Shown here one piece after another: positions 6,278 through 7,873 of a stretch of 7,873 nucleotides of DNA; the stretch's first letter is position 1, and each line of letters begins with the position of its first letter. The notes beneath the pieces are model-generated. The model was not told where the DNA came from. It did no database searches and saw nothing but the letters and a program-made list of their open reading frames with translations. Source of the stretch: Pseudomonadota bacterium (GTDB taxonomy: Bacteria > Pseudomonadota > Gammaproteobacteria > Halothiobacillales > Halothiobacillaceae); NCBI GenBank assembly GCA_021795795.1, contig JAJYPA010000380.1, positions 1 to 7,873 of the forward strand, in the 5' to 3' direction. The translations under genes were made by a program, and so were the position numbers.

Positions 6278-6899
6278 AAGCCCCCACTGTAGCGGAGAAG
6301 GAGGACCCTTTTATGGTAATGCCGGTCAGCGCCGTGGACGGCGGGAGACCGGCAAAAAACTGGCGGAGTCCGCCCAGCGAGGTGTATGTGCCCGAGAGGC
6401 TGAAAGTCACCAGCATCACGCCGGGATATCCGGCAACCGGGGTGGGATGGAATGGTGCGGCGGTCTGACCATTGTCACCGTCGGTGGTGACGGCGGTCAA
6501 AGTCACACCATCGCGCACGGCGTAGTGTGGGAGATCGACCATGAGTGCTCGGGCCGTATGCATGACGCGGTGATACCCGCTGGCGATGCCGCAGGCTTGG
6601 GTGTTGGTGATCGCGCAATGTTGGTGGTATCGATCTTCGATGCGAATGAGGCGTTGCTTGACCACCTGAAGATGCGCCTCCTTGCTGGAGAGCATGCTTT
6701 TGTCTGAATTGACCTGGTTCACTTGCCGTGCCGACGCATGCAGATTGCTTATGGCATGGCCCCCCAGAAAAATGCCCGCGGCGAGGAAAAGCGAACCGGC
6801 GGCGGTCGCCAATTCGGCGCCCTTGGCCTGCACGACCGCGGCCACCTTGCTCACCAATGGGCTCAATACATTGCTAATGACCGCCAAAGAGAGCGACAT
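6261..6899 (-). CDS. PilO/GspM-like inner-membrane platform protein (PilP position)
   Basis: This 212-residue bitopic protein has the layout of PilO/GspM proteins. A short cytoplasmic N-terminus is followed by one membrane helix at about 30-50 (LATAAGSLFLAAGIFLGGHA), a helical, probably coiled-coil stretch at about 55-95, and a periplasmic ferredoxin-like end. The C-terminal pattern V161-MLVTFSLSGTYTSLGGL followed by FFAGLPP and a ITIKG strand is typical of these folds. Such proteins dimerise with a GspL/PilN-like partner, here probably the preceding gene product, and link the motor to the secretin. Two cysteines (95, 103) may form a periplasmic disulfide. In R64-type operons this slot is called pilP, so naming is ambiguous. 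The start at 6899 is chosen over 6905 and 7061 because GGGAGG lies eight bases before it but only two before 6905. It overlaps the upstream gene by 26 nt and the ATPase by 17 nt. Confidence 0.75.
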   Translation of the reverse strand: MSLSLAVISNVLSPLVSKVAAVVQAKGAELATAAGSLFLAAGIFLGGHAISNLHASARQVNQVNSDKSMLSSKEAHLQVVKQRLIRIEDRYHQHCAITNTQACGIASGYHRVMHTARALMVDLPHYAVRDGVTLTAVTTDGDNGQTAAPFHPTPVAGYPGVMLVTFSLSGTYTSLGGLRQFFAGLPPSTALTGITIKGSSFSATVGAYGIAA

Positions 6900-7873
6900 A
6901 TCCATTACCTCCCGTTTTTTGAACTGACTGCAAAACAATGCCTTGTGGCGGGGTCTGTGAAATGACGGCGTGAAGCAGGCGTTGCGACACCCAGGACGCT
7001 TGTCCCGGCCCGAGATTTTTGGTGGCGGGGATGTCGATCTGGAAGGTGGCGCCAGAACCACCGTTGGCGCCTAAGGCACCGACGGCGCCCGGGCTGGCCA
7101 GGAGGGGACCCGATCCCATGGGGCCAGATCCCGCGAGGCCAGATCCCGTGAGCGGCATGCCATCCGCCATGATGACCGTGGTGCCCGGTTTCCAGAGGGA
7201 TGTGGCGTCCTGGATCAGATGGCCCAGCGGGCGCTCCTGAAGCAGGGCAATCCCCTCGATATGGGTCGAGAAAAACGCCTGCCGCGAGGTTCTGAACTGT
7301 GCGATGCGTGCCGTTTCTCTTCGCGCTTGCGTCATGGCTTGGTGTAGGGTGGCTTCGCTCCAGAACCAGAACCCGGCCCCTATCACCAAAGCGGACAGAC
7401 CACCGATGGCGACGATCGTGCCGATCAGCGTCTTGGGTTTTCCCAACCATTCACCGCGCTGTGGATAGGTGCTGACCTTTGCAGCGGGAGACGATGCCAA
7501 AAACGACCAGAGTTCCACCGCATCCAGGTCCAAGGTCTGGAAATCGTTGCCCAGTACGCCCGACGCCAGTTGCGGATTGAAGGTGGGCCGATTGCCGCCG
7601 GCGGATGTGCGTATGGACTGGAAAGCGCCGACGCCATTGCCGCCGATCGCCAGAAACACCCACAGCATGGTTGTGCCAACAGGAATGCTTCCGCGCAGCA
7701 ACACGCCGGCGGCAGGCGTGGATCCCCGGCTTTTGGCGAATTGCCACAGGGCCGCCGCCAGCGGACGTATGGGATAACCGAAAATGGACTGCGAACCCTT
7801 GCGCGTGAACCAGGTGATGCCTTCTTTTTTGAACCAGACCGGCATATCGTTCAATTCGCGCATCAGGTTATTG
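6874..7873 (-). CDS. PilO2/GspL-like bitopic pilus assembly protein (5' end outside window)
   Basis: At least 332 codons are open from the window edge; the first ATG is at 7863. No Shine-Dalgarno precedes that ATG and the frame stays open upstream (codons for N-N-L), so the true start probably lies beyond the window. Counting from that ATG, about 145 cytoplasmic residues precede one membrane helix at 146-168 (LIGTIVAIGGLSALVIGAGF...). A polar helical stretch follows, then a periplasmic part with a small fold at about 272-327. This cytoplasmic-helix-periplasmic layout is that of GspL-type and R64 PilO-type proteins, which recruit the ATPase to the inner membrane. P34-LAAAL resembles a short motif I recall from the PilO family, but overall similarity is faint, and position before the PilO/GspM-like and ATPase genes carries most of the weight. 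A Gly/Ser-rich linker (235-271) with three LxGSG-like repeats sits in the periplasmic region. Confidence 0.6.
   Translation of the reverse strand, partial: NNLMRELNDMPVWFKKEGITWFTRKGSQSIFGYPIRPLAAALWQFAKSRGSTPAAGVLLRGSIPVGTTMLWVFLAIGGNGVGAFQSIRTSAGGNRPTFNPQLASGVLGNDFQTLDLDAVELWSFLASSPAAKVSTYPQRGEWLGKPKTLIGTIVAIGGLSALVIGAGFWFWSEATLHQAMTQARRETARIAQFRTSRQAFFSTHIEGIALLQERPLGHLIQDATSLWKPGTTVIMADGMPLTGSGLAGSGPMGSGPLLASPGAVGALGANGGSGATFQIDIPATKNLGPGQASWVSQRLLHAVISQTPPQGIVLQSVQKTGGNGYVALFGGH
6908..6913 (-). promoter_or_regulatory. Strong Shine-Dalgarno selecting the start at 6899
   Basis: GGGAGG on the minus strand is eight bases before the ATG at 6899 and two before the in-frame ATG at 6905. Spacing favours 6899. 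The site lies within the end of the upstream gene, so translation of the two is probably coupled. Confidence 0.7.
7108..7152 (-). repeat. Three imperfect 15-bp tandem repeats encoding a GSG-rich linker
   Basis: Two adjacent copies of the plus-strand unit ggccagatcccgYga (7122-7136 and 7137-7151) differ at one base, and a more diverged copy precedes them (about 7107-7121). On the coding strand they give LTGSG-LAGSG-PMGSG at residues 238-252 of the PilO2-like protein. In-frame units of 15 bp could expand or contract by slippage without breaking the gene, changing only linker length. Confidence 0.7.

Noticed and set aside
6900..7061. Longer start for the PilO/GspM-like protein at 7061
   Set aside because: The extra 54 residues are Pro/Arg-rich, overlap deeply with the upstream gene and lack a ribosome site, whereas GGGAGG is well placed for 6899.

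Overview
The window looks like part of one long minus-strand operon from a proteobacterium. It encodes the assembly machinery of a type IVb-like pilus (or a closely related type II secretion-like system), followed by a cassette of cargo and export genes. SecB-family chaperones are largely proteobacterial, and the mixed base composition suggests accessory DNA such as a plasmid, integrative element or island. I cannot name the species. No transposase, integrase, tRNA, rRNA or CRISPR array is visible. No plus-strand gene is credible.

Reading with transcription (high to low coordinates), the first block is the inner-membrane engine. (1) 7873-6874 is a bitopic membrane protein in the position of PilO2 of IncI/R64-type thin-pilus operons; its 5' end lies beyond the window. 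(2) 6899-6261 is a PilO/GspM-like platform protein. (3) 6277-4217 is a 686-residue GspE/PilB-superfamily assembly ATPase with complete motor motifs. (4) 4215-3010 is the polytopic GspF/PilC/PilR-family platform protein. These four genes overlap or abut (26-nt overlap, 17-nt overlap, 1-nt gap), which implies co-translation. The order matches the pilO-P-Q-R core of R64-like operons, but no pilin gene follows as pilS does there.

After a 124-bp gap, the only non-coding stretch in the window, comes the second block. (5) 2885-1080 is a 601-residue exported protein of unknown family with a Sec signal peptide. (6) 1083-544 is a 179-residue protein with a weak GNAT-like pattern. (7) 547-83 is a SecB-family export chaperone. 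(8) 93-1 is the first 31 codons of a lipoprotein or secreted protein that runs off the window. These genes also overlap (4, 4 and 11 nt).

The simplest reading is a pilus/secretion motor co-transcribed with a large exported protein and a dedicated SecB-like chaperone. The exported protein sits just after the platform gene, as the T4b-pilus-secreted protein TcpF does after TcpE in Vibrio cholerae. A SecB paralogue inside a pilus operon is the most unusual element here. The link between chaperone and cargo is inference from gene order. Base composition falls from GC-rich in the motor genes and the start of the exported-protein gene to AT-rich in the rest of that gene and the next one, which suggests a mosaic origin.
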